Positions 26,343 to 33,710 of a stretch of DNA of 64,000 bases are shown here, piece by piece. Each line of letters opens with the position of its first letter. The stretch's first letter is position 1. Position numbers and translations under genes: made by a program. Where the stretch lies: assembly GCF_042852765.1 (NCBI RefSeq), contig NZ_AP031414.1, one strand, 5' to 3'. This DNA is from Schaedlerella glycyrrhizinilytica_A (GTDB lineage Bacteria; Bacillota; Clostridia; Lachnospirales; Lachnospiraceae). The notes beneath the pieces were generated by a model that made no database searches, was not told where the DNA came from, and saw only the letters and a program-made list of their open reading frames with translations.

Positions 26343-26450
26343 TTCCCATTTTGAAACAGTTTGTCTGGAAACACCGATTTGAATGCCAAGGTATTCCTGC
26401 GACCATCCGTGCTGCTTTCGCAATGCCATTAATTTTTCCTGAAATGTCAT
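26343..26450 (-). pseudogene. XRE-type regulator gene, 5' part (split by the 6.4-kb element)
   Basis: AGGAGGG and the ATG at 26450 open a frame that reads MTFQEKLMALRKQHGWSQEY, then SRQTVSKWE, helices 1-3 of an HTH_3 domain. After Glu36 it runs into element sequence and stops at 26313-26315 after nine foreign codons (LGVSQTKGY). The continuation TGSTTPELDK lies at 19940 and downward. The promoter region upstream holds GTCAAC/GTTAAC arms (26569-26584) that may be its operator. Confidence 0.9.
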
Positions 26451-26609
26451 GTGTATCCCTCCTAAATGTGTATGGAAAAAGTGTAGCGTCGGTGCATGAC
26501 CGTTTTCCCTTGTGCACTAACGCTAGCAAAAAGGGTGAAAAATGTCTACCATTTGCAGGTGGAAGTTTGTCAACTAAAGTTAACATACACGAAAAATGGC
26601 GGATTTCCG

Positions 26610-26849
26610 CTATTTTAGATGCCGGAACATTTCAAGAAGATCAAGATCTTCCTGTTTCAATTTTAAATTAGATTCGTAACGTCGACCGTCCGGAGTTGTG
26701 ACAGTGATCTCCACGATCGTTCCGTCCTGCATGGCATTTTTCTGGATTGTATCTAAAAATGCCGGAAATTTCGGATGATTGGCACGGAAACGCTCCAGTG
26801 CGGTTTTTGCTTTTTGTAACATTGCCAGTTGATTTAGATTCATATTCAT
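26610..26849 (-). CDS. Conserved small protein of unknown function
   Basis: 79 residues: a helical N-terminal half (LNQLAMLQKAKTALERFRAN) and a strand-rich middle (GTIVEITVTTPDGRRYES), without cysteines or membrane segments. AAGGAG precedes the ATG. It is divergent from the next gene and ends near the XRE gene's upstream region. Its composition matches the chromosome rather than the neighbouring element. Family not recognised. Confidence 0.65.
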   Translation of the reverse strand: MNMNLNQLAMLQKAKTALERFRANHPKFPAFLDTIQKNAMQDGTIVEITVTTPDGRRYESNLKLKQEDLDLLEMFRHLK

Positions 26850-27041
26850 AAAAAATCTCCTTTTAATGGATGTAAAACCGGGGCATATCCGCAGTGATCC
26901 GAAGATATTTTCGGGATGTCGAATATCGGATTGCCCGATGAAGATATAGTAACATAAAATCGATCGAAGTTTACAGAAGATTTTGAAAAGTATTTTGGGA
27001 AAATATTTGAAGAACTTTGAAGAAAGAAATAAGACCTGCGG

Positions 27042-27070
27042 TTGTGTGAGCAGGTGGGGTGTGATAAAAT
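27042..27070 (+). promoter_or_regulatory. Promoter of the 27127 gene
   Basis: TTGTGT, 17 bases, TAAAAT. The ATG follows about 57 bases later, after AAGGAGG. Confidence 0.6.
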
Positions 27071-27126
27071 GTATTTAGATTTGTTTTTATGCAGAATTTT
27101 ACAATCGATAAAAAGGAGGGTACAAG

Positions 27127-27483
27127 ATGAAAGCGGAAATCTTACAATTTGTTCAGGAAAAAACGAAAGAACTGATCCAGGCGCCGACATGCAGTGCAGA
27201 AGCGAGAAAAGCGGCGGAACAATGGCTTGCGTTAGTGGGCACAGAGCGGGAAGCAGAAGAAACAAAAGCATATCTCGCAGAGCTGGAGGAAGATATTGTG
27301 ACAGTGGACGGCTTGATCACATTTGCGGAATCTGAAGCGGGGGCAGCGGTGTTTGGTGCGGATCATGCAAAAGAAGTGGCTGCACATGCAAGAGAGCTCA
27401 AAGCGGCAGGAGCGGCATATTGTGATTGTCCGGCCTGCGCGGCAGTGGAGGCAATCTTGGAAAAGAAAGAATTTCTTCTGTAA
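27127..27483 (+). CDS. Small acidic protein with a C-terminal CDCPAC motif
   Basis: 118 residues, mostly helical, rich in Ala and Glu, with AYCDCPACAAVEAILEKKEF near the C-terminus. The clustered cysteines (CxCxxC) could hold a metal or a redox disulfide. AAGGAGG stands 9 bases before the ATG. It is 60 bases upstream of guaA on the same strand and may share its transcript. I do not recognise a functional family. Confidence 0.7.
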   Translation: MKAEILQFVQEKTKELIQAPTCSAEARKAAEQWLALVGTEREAEETKAYLAELEEDIVTVDGLITFAESEAGAAVFGADHAKEVAAHARELKAAGAAYCDCPACAAVEAILEKKEFLL

Positions 27484-27543
27484 ATAAAGGAATGGAATCA
27501 TTTAGGCAACATGAAATTATAGGAGCGTAAAAGGAGACATAAA

Positions 27544-28833
27544 ATGAAACAGGATATGATCGTAATTCTTGATCTTGGAAGTACAGAAAACACGGTGTTG
27601 GCAAGAAATATTCGTGATCTCGGCGTTTACAGTGAGATCCATCCTCATGATATTACCGTGGAAGAACTGGAAAATCTGGATAATGTAAAAGGAATTATTT
27701 TAAATGGAGGGGAGAACCGTGTTGTAGAGGGCGCTGCGATTGATGTCGATCCGGCAATTTATAACTGTGGTTATCCGGTGATCGCAGTAGATCATCCGAC
27801 CGCCAAATGTGCAAAAAATTATGCCAAACTTCCGACAGAAGAATTGAAAGCATTTTTGTTTGAGGAATGTAAGGCGGAAGCCAACTGGAATATGAAGAAG
27901 TTCATCGAAGATCAGGTAGAACTGGTGCGGCAGCAGGTGGGAGATAAGAAAGTCTTGCTGGCACTTTCCGGCGGCGTAGATTCCTCTGTTGTAGCCGCGC
28001 TTCTGTTGAAAGCAATCGGACAGCAGCTTGTATGTGTACATGTAAATCATGGTCTGATGCGGAAAAATGAATCGGAGAGCGTTGTGGAAGTATTTAAAAA
28101 CCAGCTGCATGCAAATCTGATCTATGTGGATGCGACGGAACGTTTCTTAGGTAAATTGGAAAATGTATCCGATCCGGAGGAAAAGAGAAAGATCATCGGC
28201 GGAGAATTTATCCGTGTATTTGAGGAAGAAGCAAGAAAACTGGACGGAATTGATTTTCTCGGACAGGGAACCATTTATCCGGATATTATCGAAAGCGGAA
28301 CGAAAACAGCAAAGATGGTAAAATCTCATCACAATGTGGGCGGTCTTCCGGAAGATCTGCAGTTTGAGCTGGTAGAGCCGTTGAAACAGTTGTTCAAAGA
28401 TGAGGTGCGTGCCTGCGGTCTGGAGCTTGGTCTTCCGGCAAATATGGTATATCGCCAGCCGTTCCCGGGACCGGGACTTGGCGTAAGATGTTTGGGCGCG
28501 ATCACGCGTGACCGGCTGGAAGCAGTACGTGAGTCCGATGCGATCCTCAGGGAAGAATTTGAGAAAGCCGGATTGGATAAGAAAGTATGGCAGTACTTTA
28601 CTGTTGTGCCGGACTTCAAAGCCGTCGGCGTCAGAAATAATGCCCGGAGCATGGGATATATGGTTGTCATTCGTGCAGTTAATACGATTGACGCAATGAC
28701 AGCTTCGATCGAGCGGATCGATTATGATATTTTGGAGCGGATCTGCGCAAGGATCAGCGCGGAAGTGCCGAGCGTGAGCCGGGTGTGCTATGAGATCACG
28801 CCGAAGCCGGTGGCCACGATAGAGTTTGAGTGA
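27544..28833 (+). CDS. guaA: GMP synthetase with degenerate glutaminase domain
   Basis: 429 residues against about 510-525 for the usual enzyme. The ATP pyrophosphatase half is intact: P-loop LSGGVDSS at 141-148, GQGTIYPD, and the C-terminal dimerization domain ending KPVATIEFE. The N-terminal glutamine amidotransferase half is only about 110 residues: the first strands remain (VILDLGSTENTVLARNIRDL, GIILNGG), but the nucleophile motif GICYG and the His/Glu pair are missing, replaced by YPVIAVDHPTAKCAKNYAKL. It should aminate XMP with free ammonia or with a separate glutaminase not seen here. The 3' end is the integration site of the ICE. Confidence 0.92.
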   Translation: MKQDMIVILDLGSTENTVLARNIRDLGVYSEIHPHDITVEELENLDNVKGIILNGGENRVVEGAAIDVDPAIYNCGYPVIAVDHPTAKCAKNYAKLPTEELKAFLFEECKAEANWNMKKFIEDQVELVRQQVGDKKVLLALSGGVDSSVVAALLLKAIGQQLVCVHVNHGLMRKNESESVVEVFKNQLHANLIYVDATERFLGKLENVSDPEEKRKIIGGEFIRVFEEEARKLDGIDFLGQGTIYPDIIESGTKTAKMVKSHHNVGGLPEDLQFELVEPLKQLFKDEVRACGLELGLPANMVYRQPFPGPGLGVRCLGAITRDRLEAVRESDAILREEFEKAGLDKKVWQYFTVVPDFKAVGVRNNARSMGYMVVIRAVNTIDAMTASIERIDYDILERICARISAEVPSVSRVCYEITPKPVATIEFE

Positions 28834-28955
28834 TGAAATGAACTCCAAAAACCCAGTGCTTATACGGGTTGCAAGCAAATTTGTTTAATTGCTGGCAACG
28901 ATTTGGCAACACTTCGGGTATCATTCATTAAATAACAGAATACTTCAATAACAGA
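28834..28955 (+). other. Left attachment region of the guaA-integrated element
   Basis: Directly after the guaA stop come about 120 noncoding bases with arm-site-like repeats (GGTTGCAAGC, TTGCTGGCAACG, TTTGGCAACAC) before a regulator, Xis and integrase set. guaA 3' ends are a known target of tyrosine integrases. The exact core cannot be fixed without the right end. Confidence 0.6.
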
Positions 28956-29007
28956 AAAACCTTACTGATTTTCAGAAATGAAGCTGAAAGTCGGTAAGGT
29001 TTTTTTG
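28955..29007. terminator. Terminator between the guaA junction and the XRE gene
   Basis: AAAAACCTTAC and GTAAGGTTTTTT close a long hairpin whose inner part pairs TGATTTTCAG with CTGAAAGTCG. The T run favours plus-strand use; the A run allows use by the converging XRE gene. Confidence 0.8.
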
Positions 29008-29023
29008 ATCTGTAAGGAAAGTA

Positions 29024-29560
29024 CTATTTGTCCGGTTTAAGCCTGTCTTTGAACGCTTCTACGAGATAGTCACTGAGTTCCTTTGAAGGCGAAACTTTGT
29101 GCCAGTGTCCGGATGTATCCAGTGCAGGATAATTATACCGCCACTGGTCGTATTCCTCTTTGGTTATTTCTCCCTGCTCCAGACGGGCAGCCTGTTCCCG
29201 CCATGCGTGGAACATATCAAACATAGTCGAGTAAGTAGAGCCGCTGAATTTATCTAACCGCAGACATACTTCTCCGTCGATTTCTCCGACTTTCAGACCA
29301 TACATATCTTCCAGAGCAAAGAGTGTGTGCATAAGACCGAGGTAACTGTCTATATCCGGGACATCGATTGCCCGTGGGCTGACATCAAAGACGTGAGCCA
29401 TTTCTTTGATGAGATCGATTTTGGGTTTTCTGGCTTCGGATTCGTATTGCGCTACACGGACATCAGAGGTCTTTCCGAGAAAGCCGAGAATTTCACCGAG
29501 TTGTTTTTGTGTCATGCTTTTCCGATTACGGAAAAAGCGGATTCGCTTGCCGATTGCCAT
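29024..29560 (-). CDS. XRE family regulator of the guaA-integrated element
   Basis: 178 residues. The helix-turn-helix is at about 5-60 (KSMTQKQLGEILGF, then VRVAQYESEARKPKIDLI), followed by a helical domain of unknown role. GGAGG before 29560 selects this ATG; the longer frame to 29593 lacks a site. It is divergent from the xis/int pair and a perfect AACAAATTTGTT palindrome lies upstream, so control of its own gene and of integrase expression is likely. Confidence 0.85.
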   Translation of the reverse strand: MAIGKRIRFFRNRKSMTQKQLGEILGFLGKTSDVRVAQYESEARKPKIDLIKEMAHVFDVSPRAIDVPDIDSYLGLMHTLFALEDMYGLKVGEIDGEVCLRLDKFSGSTYSTMFDMFHAWREQAARLEQGEITKEEYDQWRYNYPALDTSGHWHKVSPSKELSDYLVEAFKDRLKPDK

Positions 29561-29598
29561 AATAAAACCTCCGTTGCAGTTATAGTGATACAATCATT

Positions 29599-29618
29599 TT
29601 GACTTAAACAAATTTGTT
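29599..29618. promoter_or_regulatory. Palindromic operator in the XRE-xis intergenic region
   Basis: AACAAATTTGTT (29607-29618) is a perfect palindrome just upstream of the XRE gene, preceded by TTGACTTA. A related copy of this surrounding sequence occurs about 100 bases on, at the xis promoter. Confidence 0.55.
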
Positions 29619-29697
29619 GAATTTAGTATAGCATGACACAATAGGAATAGCAAGAAAAAACTTAAATAAAAAAAGTTAATATTTTTCTGTAATCCAC

Positions 29698-29726
29698 TTG
29701 ACTTAACGGAATTTATTTAGTATTAT
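29698..29726 (+). promoter_or_regulatory. xis-int promoter
   Basis: TTGACT, a 17-base spacer and TATTAT, about 47 bases upstream of the xis ATG. Confidence 0.75.
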
Positions 29727-29772
29727 ACATACAGATATTAAACAAAAACAGTTAAGAAAGGGAGATGACAGT

Positions 29773-29952
29773 ATGGCAGAAAGATCATTTATGACAGTGG
29801 AAGAAGTGGCAGAGGAATTGCGTGTGTCAAAGTCAAAAGCCTACCAGATTGTGCGAGAACTGAATGCAGAATTACAGAAACAGGGCTATCTGACAGTGGC
29901 GGGACGTGTGAGCGCTACATTTTTTCATAAAAAGGTTTGTTACAGCGATTGA
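29773..29952 (+). CDS. xis: Excisionase-like helix-turn-helix protein
   Basis: 59 residues: FMTVEEVAEELRVSKSKAYQ is the start of a MerR/Xis-type winged helix, and a basic tail follows. Such proteins bend attachment DNA and steer tyrosine integrases toward excision. AAAGGGAGATG precedes the ATG, and the integrase gene starts 18 bases after the stop. Size and position fit Tn916-like Xis proteins. Confidence 0.85.
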   Translation: MAERSFMTVEEVAEELRVSKSKAYQIVRELNAELQKQGYLTVAGRVSATFFHKKVCYSD

Positions 29953-29970
29953 CGGAAAGGAGATGATGAA

Positions 29971-30825
29971 ATGGCTGTATACAAAGATAACGCTACGGGA
30001 ACGTGGCGGGTAATCTATCGTTTCACGAACTGGAAAGGGGAGCGGAAGCAGACACAGAAACGGGGATTTGCTACAAAGAGAGAAGCACTAGCGTGGGAGC
30101 ATGAGGTAATGCTGAAACAGGGAGCGAAACTGGATATGACGTTTGCCAGTTTCTTTGAGATTTATGAAGCTGACAAAAAGCAGCGGGTGAAAGAAAGCAC
30201 ATGGGAATCCAAAAGCCATGTAATCCGCACAAAAATTTTACCGTATTTCGGGAATCGAAAGATAGCAGAGATTGAAGCAAAGGACGTTATTGCATGGCAG
30301 AATGAACTGATGGCATACCGGGACGAGAAAGGAAAGCCTTATTCAGCGGATTATCTGAAAACGATACACGCCCAACTGACAGCGATTTTCAACCATGCGG
30401 TAAACTTCTATAATCTGCCCTACAATCCGGCAAGGAGAGCAGGAATAATGGGAAATGAGGTTCCGAAAGAAATGAACTTCTGGACGAAAGAAGAATATCT
30501 GAAATTTTCCGAAGCCATGATGGATAAGCCCCGTTCCTATTATGCCTTTGAAATGCTTTACTGGTGTGGAATCCGTTCTGGCGATGATGATGATAAAATA
30601 AGACTAAATCAACGGAAACCCAGTAAATACAAGGGGTTGAGTCGATTTGGTCCTGAAAAAAACTTGCAACGAATCAACAAATTTATGAAGGAAAGGCCTA
30701 CCTTTTATAAAAAACTTATTCAGATGAAAGAAAATTTCCGCTTTTATCTGAGATGCTTTTACTGTATCACGAAAGTGGTGATATTACAATTTAATAGCGA
30801 AAAACAGGACCGAATTAGCTCGTAA
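29971..30825 (+). pseudogene. int: Tyrosine integrase, truncated in the catalytic domain
   Basis: The first ~204 residues are a normal ICE integrase: an arm-binding domain (WRVIYRFTNWKGERKQTQKR), a core-binding domain (about 60-160) and the start of the catalytic domain up to MLYWCGIRSG, which holds the first catalytic Arg. At about 30584 the expected GELLAL is replaced by DDDDKIRLNQRKPS and unrelated residues to a stop at 30825. The catalytic Lys, HxxR and Tyr boxes are missing, so the product cannot recombine DNA alone. The missing part may lie beyond the right edge if another element was inserted here. Confidence 0.85.
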
Positions 30826-30862
30826 TGGATGAAAATCTGTTTAGCTGATTCGGTCATTTTTA
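30585..30862 (+). other. Junction fragment and hairpin before parA
   Basis: Sequence after the integrase break has no recognised gene. A 46-codon frame from the ATG at 30687 (MKERPTFYKKLIQMKE) is in phase with the integrase remnant and unconvincing. GACCGAATTAGCT (30808-30820) pairs with AGCTGATTCGGTC (30843-30855) and runs into ATTTTTATT, a terminator or attenuator just ahead of parA. Confidence 0.5.
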
Positions 30863-30884
30863 TTGATTGAAAGGTGATGAAAAA

Positions 30885-31670
30885 ATGGCTAGAATTATTT
30901 CTATTGTAAACCAAAAAGGGGGAACGGGAAAATCCGCATGTACAGCTAATTTAGCAGTAGGATTAGCACAAAAGAATATGAAAGTGTTGATTGTAGATGG
31001 CGATCCACAGTCTGATGTATCCGCAGGATTTGGATATCGTGATTGTGATGACAGTAATGAAACACTTACAGCTCTTATGGATGCAGTAATGAAAGATGAA
31101 GATATTCCTTCAGACTGTTATATCAGACATCAGGCAGAGGGAATAGATATTATCTGTTCTAACATTGGACTGGCAGGTACGGAAGTACAGTTAGTAAATG
31201 CAATGAGCAGGGAATATGTATTGAAACAGATTTTATATGGTATCAAGGATCAATATGATGCAGTCATTATTGACTGTATGCCATCATTGGGAATGATTAC
31301 GATCAATGCGCTGGCTGCATCAGATGAAGTCCTCATTCCAGTTGAAGCGTCCTACCTGCCAATCAAAGGCTTGCAGCAGTTGTTAAAAACGATCGGTAAG
31401 GTTCGTAAGCAGATTAATCCGAAGTTGCAAGTCGGTGGGATTCTGTTCACGATGGTCGATGCGCATACAAATGATGCCAGAAATAATATGGAACTTCTTA
31501 GAAATGTATATGGAAGTCAAATTCATATTTTTGATAATTATATTCCATTTTCTGTAAGAATGAAGGAAGCAGTCAGAGAAGGACAGAGTATTTTCTCTTA
31601 TGATCCGAAAGGCAAAGCTACAGAAGCCTATCGAAGAGTGACGGAGGAGGTGCTGAAAGATGCCATCTAA
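30885..31670 (+). CDS. parA: ParA family ATPase
   Basis: 261 residues. The deviant Walker A motif KGGTGKS is at 11-17 and is preceded by IISIVNQ; DGDPQSD and VIIDCMPSLG complete the MinD/ParA signature. It should position the circular form of the element together with ParB. AAAGGTGATG before 30885 selects this ATG rather than one 18 bases upstream. The last 11 bases overlap parB. Confidence 0.93.
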   Translation: MARIISIVNQKGGTGKSACTANLAVGLAQKNMKVLIVDGDPQSDVSAGFGYRDCDDSNETLTALMDAVMKDEDIPSDCYIRHQAEGIDIICSNIGLAGTEVQLVNAMSREYVLKQILYGIKDQYDAVIIDCMPSLGMITINALAASDEVLIPVEASYLPIKGLQQLLKTIGKVRKQINPKLQVGGILFTMVDAHTNDARNNMELLRNVYGSQIHIFDNYIPFSVRMKEAVREGQSIFSYDPKGKATEAYRRVTEEVLKDAI

Positions 31671-32565
31671 AAAAAGAGCAACTCCCATTTCCTTACAGCC
31701 ACTTGATGCGTTGTTTGGAACAAATGAAGAGACGACCAATGGAATTAGTGAGATAGCAATAGGAAGCCTTCATCCATTTCCGAATCACCCATTTCAAGTA
31801 AAAGATGATAAGAAAATGGCAGAATTATCAGATAGCATTACACAGTATGGCGTGTTGGTTCCCGGTATTGTGCGGTTGAGAGAGCCCGGTGGTTATGAGA
31901 TTGTGGCTGGTCATCGGCGAAAACGAGCATGTGAACTTGCAGGATTAGAGAAAATGCCGGTTATCATCAAAGATCTTACAGATGATGAAGCGACGGTGAT
32001 CATGGTAGATTCCAACATTCAGCGAGAAGAGCTACTGATTAGCGAAAAGGCATTCGCTTACAAAATGAAATATGAGGCGTTAAAGCGTCAGGGGAAACGG
32101 TCTGATTTAACTTCTTGCCAAGTTGGCAAGAAGTTGGCGGCGGAAGAAGTCAGTCAGAATACAGGAGATAGTTCCAGACAGATTCTTCGATATATTCATC
32201 TGACAGAGTTGATCGCAGAGTTTTTAGAATTGGCAGACGAGAAGAAGCTTCCCTTTAATACAGCTGTTGAAGTTTCTTATTTGAGAACTGAAGAGCAGCA
32301 GATATTACTTCAGTATATGCATAATCACAATATAGTACCTTCCATGAAGCAGGCAAAGGAATTGAAGCAGATTTCAAAAGAGCGGATGTTGACGTATTCA
32401 GAAATTGACCAGATTTGCATGAATGAAAGTACTGAAAAAGTTCAGGTGCAGATTCCGGCGAAGAAATTGAAACAATATTTTCCAGATACATATACAAAGA
32501 CTCAGATGGAAGAAATTATATTTATGCTTCTGGCATCGTGGGCAGAAAGAGAGGGTAAAGAATGA
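31660..32565 (+). CDS. parB: ParB/Spo0J family partition protein
   Basis: 301 residues. The N-terminal ParB nuclease-like domain shows HPFQVKDDKKMAELSDSI, GVLVPGIVRLR and the arginine patch AGHRRKRA; a helix-turn-helix DNA-binding region follows. It should bind a centromere-like site. An unusual 27-base palindrome lies inside the gene (32109-32135), encoding part of LTSCQVGKKL. It overlaps parA by 11 bases and the next gene by 4 (ATGA), indicating translational coupling. Confidence 0.93.
   Translation: MPSKKRATPISLQPLDALFGTNEETTNGISEIAIGSLHPFPNHPFQVKDDKKMAELSDSITQYGVLVPGIVRLREPGGYEIVAGHRRKRACELAGLEKMPVIIKDLTDDEATVIMVDSNIQREELLISEKAFAYKMKYEALKRQGKRSDLTSCQVGKKLAAEEVSQNTGDSSRQILRYIHLTELIAEFLELADEKKLPFNTAVEVSYLRTEEQQILLQYMHNHNIVPSMKQAKELKQISKERMLTYSEIDQICMNESTEKVQVQIPAKKLKQYFPDTYTKTQMEEIIFMLLASWAEREGKE
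32109..32135. repeat. 27-bp palindrome inside parB (candidate parS)
   Basis: Perfect 13-bp arms AACTTCTTGCCAA and TTGGCAAGAAGTT surround a single G. Chance occurrence is very unlikely. It differs from the Spo0J parS consensus. Confidence 0.75.
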
Positions 32566-32696
32566 GCAATGAAGATATGGCAAGTAGAATACAAGTCTAT
32601 CTGAAAAAGATAGAAAAGATACGTGTTAAACGGATAAAAAGAGAGAAGTTTAAACATTTGTTGAAAACATTAGGATTATCAGCAGGAAGGAAGTGA
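32562..32696 (+). CDS. Small basic protein of unknown function
   Basis: 44 residues, strongly basic (KKIEKIRVKRIKREKFKHLL), starting at the ATG that overlaps the parB stop. AGAGGGTAAAG precedes it. It ends 4 bases before the next ATG. The tight packing in the parAB operon is the main argument for a real gene. Nucleic-acid binding is possible from charge alone. Confidence 0.6.
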   Translation: MSNEDMASRIQVYLKKIEKIRVKRIKREKFKHLLKTLGLSAGRK

Positions 32697-32700
32697 AAGT

Positions 32701-32868
32701 ATGGCTTTAAAAATTGTACGAAGATATGATGCGAACGGAAGGGAGCTTACGGAGAAAGATCTGGAAACCTTTCGATTGGATTCTCCTGTGGTTAGAGAAA
32801 TACTGGCAAACCTTAATCGGGAGGTGGCGGAAGGAATCAGACAGAGGGAGAAAAAAGATGACGATTGA
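32701..32868 (+). CDS. Small hypothetical protein of the ICE backbone
   Basis: 55 residues: MALKIVRRYDANGRELTEKD, ending in an acidic-basic tail (REKKDDD). AGGAAGG precedes the ATG. It overlaps the following membrane gene by 11 bases. No domain is recognised. Coupling to neighbours on both sides supports expression. Confidence 0.6.
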   Translation: MALKIVRRYDANGRELTEKDLETFRLDSPVVREILANLNREVAEGIRQREKKDDD

Positions 32869-33169
32869 AGATGTAATTAAAAAATCGATTCTGCCACTGG
32901 CATTTATGGTATTCTGGTTTTGGATGACAAAAACAATTATGAAGGTCAGTGGACAGACGGATTGGTTCTGGTGGGTATTTATTGCCGGACTTCCATTTGG
33001 AATACATAAAATGCGGTTGATTCTGATTCCGAGAGGAATGGATACCACAGCAACACTTGGGATGGCTGCATTAAGTGTCATCATTGGAGCATTGATTGGA
33101 AGTATCATGATTCCAGTGTATGTGATTAGAGCGATATACGTGTTTATACGGTATGTCATTGGAAAATAG
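32858..33169 (+). CDS. DUF6050-like membrane protein
   Basis: 103 residues with three to four hydrophobic segments (about 9-28, 34-50, 65-97). It starts MTIEDVIKKSILPLAFMVFW and contains GQTDWFWWVFIAGLPFGIHK. GAGGGAG precedes the ATG, which lies inside the end of the previous gene. It resembles a small membrane protein family regularly found after parB in Clostridia ICEs; role unknown. A longer frame upstream in the same phase has no ribosome site. Confidence 0.7.
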   Translation: MTIEDVIKKSILPLAFMVFWFWMTKTIMKVSGQTDWFWWVFIAGLPFGIHKMRLILIPRGMDTTATLGMAALSVIIGALIGSIMIPVYVIRAIYVFIRYVIGK

Positions 33170-33185
33170 AATATTAGATTGATAA

Positions 33186-33231
33186 GAGGCAGGCTTGCGA
33201 AAACAAAAATCGTAAGTCTGCCTCTTTTTTT
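33186..33231 (+). terminator. Terminator after the parAB operon
   Basis: GAGGCAGGCTTGCGA pairs with TCGTAAGTCTGCCTC (wobbles) and ends in T7. Confidence 0.85.
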
Positions 33232-33298
33232 GTGCTTAAAACCAGGCAACTCAGGGGAAGTCCCTTTTGCAAATATATATTCTTGGAGGATTTTTAAG

Positions 33299-33697
33299 AT
33301 GAGAGAGCGAATTGAAAGTAAGCATGTAACTAAGGAAATCAAAAGTCAGATGCCAGTAATTCCGGTGGAAATTGTTAAAGAAAGAGGCTGTACGTTCTGC
33401 CCGTATTATCTGGGCAATTATGAGAAACAGCCACGTTGTATGATGAAAACCTGTGCCTGGGATGATGAAAATGAACGTTTCCATCCAGTTCTTCGTGAAC
33501 TGATCCCATTTTACAAAGAGAAGATGGAAAAAGCAGAAGAAAAGTTCCTTGCAATGAAAAAGATTTATACAACACTGTTAGGAATGTTTGCCGATGAAAT
33601 GAAGCAAGAAGAGTTGGAAAAAGATGAATGTTACGGATGTGCCTATGGAAAATGTGGACCATGTATCGGCATCTGTTACAAATCAATGAAAGCATAG
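33299..33697 (+). CDS. Cysteine-rich protein of the ICE backbone
   Basis: 132 residues with two cysteine clusters: CTFCPYYLGNYEKQPRC, then MMKTC, at about 31-51 and CYGCAYGKCGPCIGIC near the C-terminus. A coiled helix lies between (EKMEKAEEKFLAMKKIYTTL). The spacing suggests zinc or iron-sulfur binding at both ends. TTGGAGG precedes the ATG at 33299; the longer frame upstream overlaps the terminator and is unlikely. Found next to ssb; function unknown. Confidence 0.7.
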   Translation: MRERIESKHVTKEIKSQMPVIPVEIVKERGCTFCPYYLGNYEKQPRCMMKTCAWDDENERFHPVLRELIPFYKEKMEKAEEKFLAMKKIYTTLLGMFADEMKQEELEKDECYGCAYGKCGPCIGICYKSMKA

Positions 33698-33710
33698 GAG
33701 GGTTAAGCCA

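Larger units (their letters stand above)
19941..26347. mobile_element. 6.4-kb integrative mobilizable element (serine recombinase, MobT)
   Basis: Both junctions carry GGGAA (minus strand; 19941-19945 and 26343-26347), and removing one copy plus the sequence between restores the XRE gene in frame. Contents, left to right: large serine recombinase, TnpW-like protein, repeat array, MobT relaxase, oriT, two small membrane proteins, VOC protein, isochorismatase-like hydrolase. There are no conjugation channel genes, so it should depend on a helper ICE of the Tn916 type. Confidence 0.85.

Noticed and set aside
26210..26671. 153-codon plus-strand frame across the right end of the 6.4-kb element
   Set aside because: It is antisense to the HTH 5' fragment and crosses the element junction, so it cannot be an old gene.
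30687..30825. Separate small gene after the integrase break
   Set aside because: The frame is only the tail of the truncated integrase ORF, lacks a ribosome site and shows no recognisable fold.
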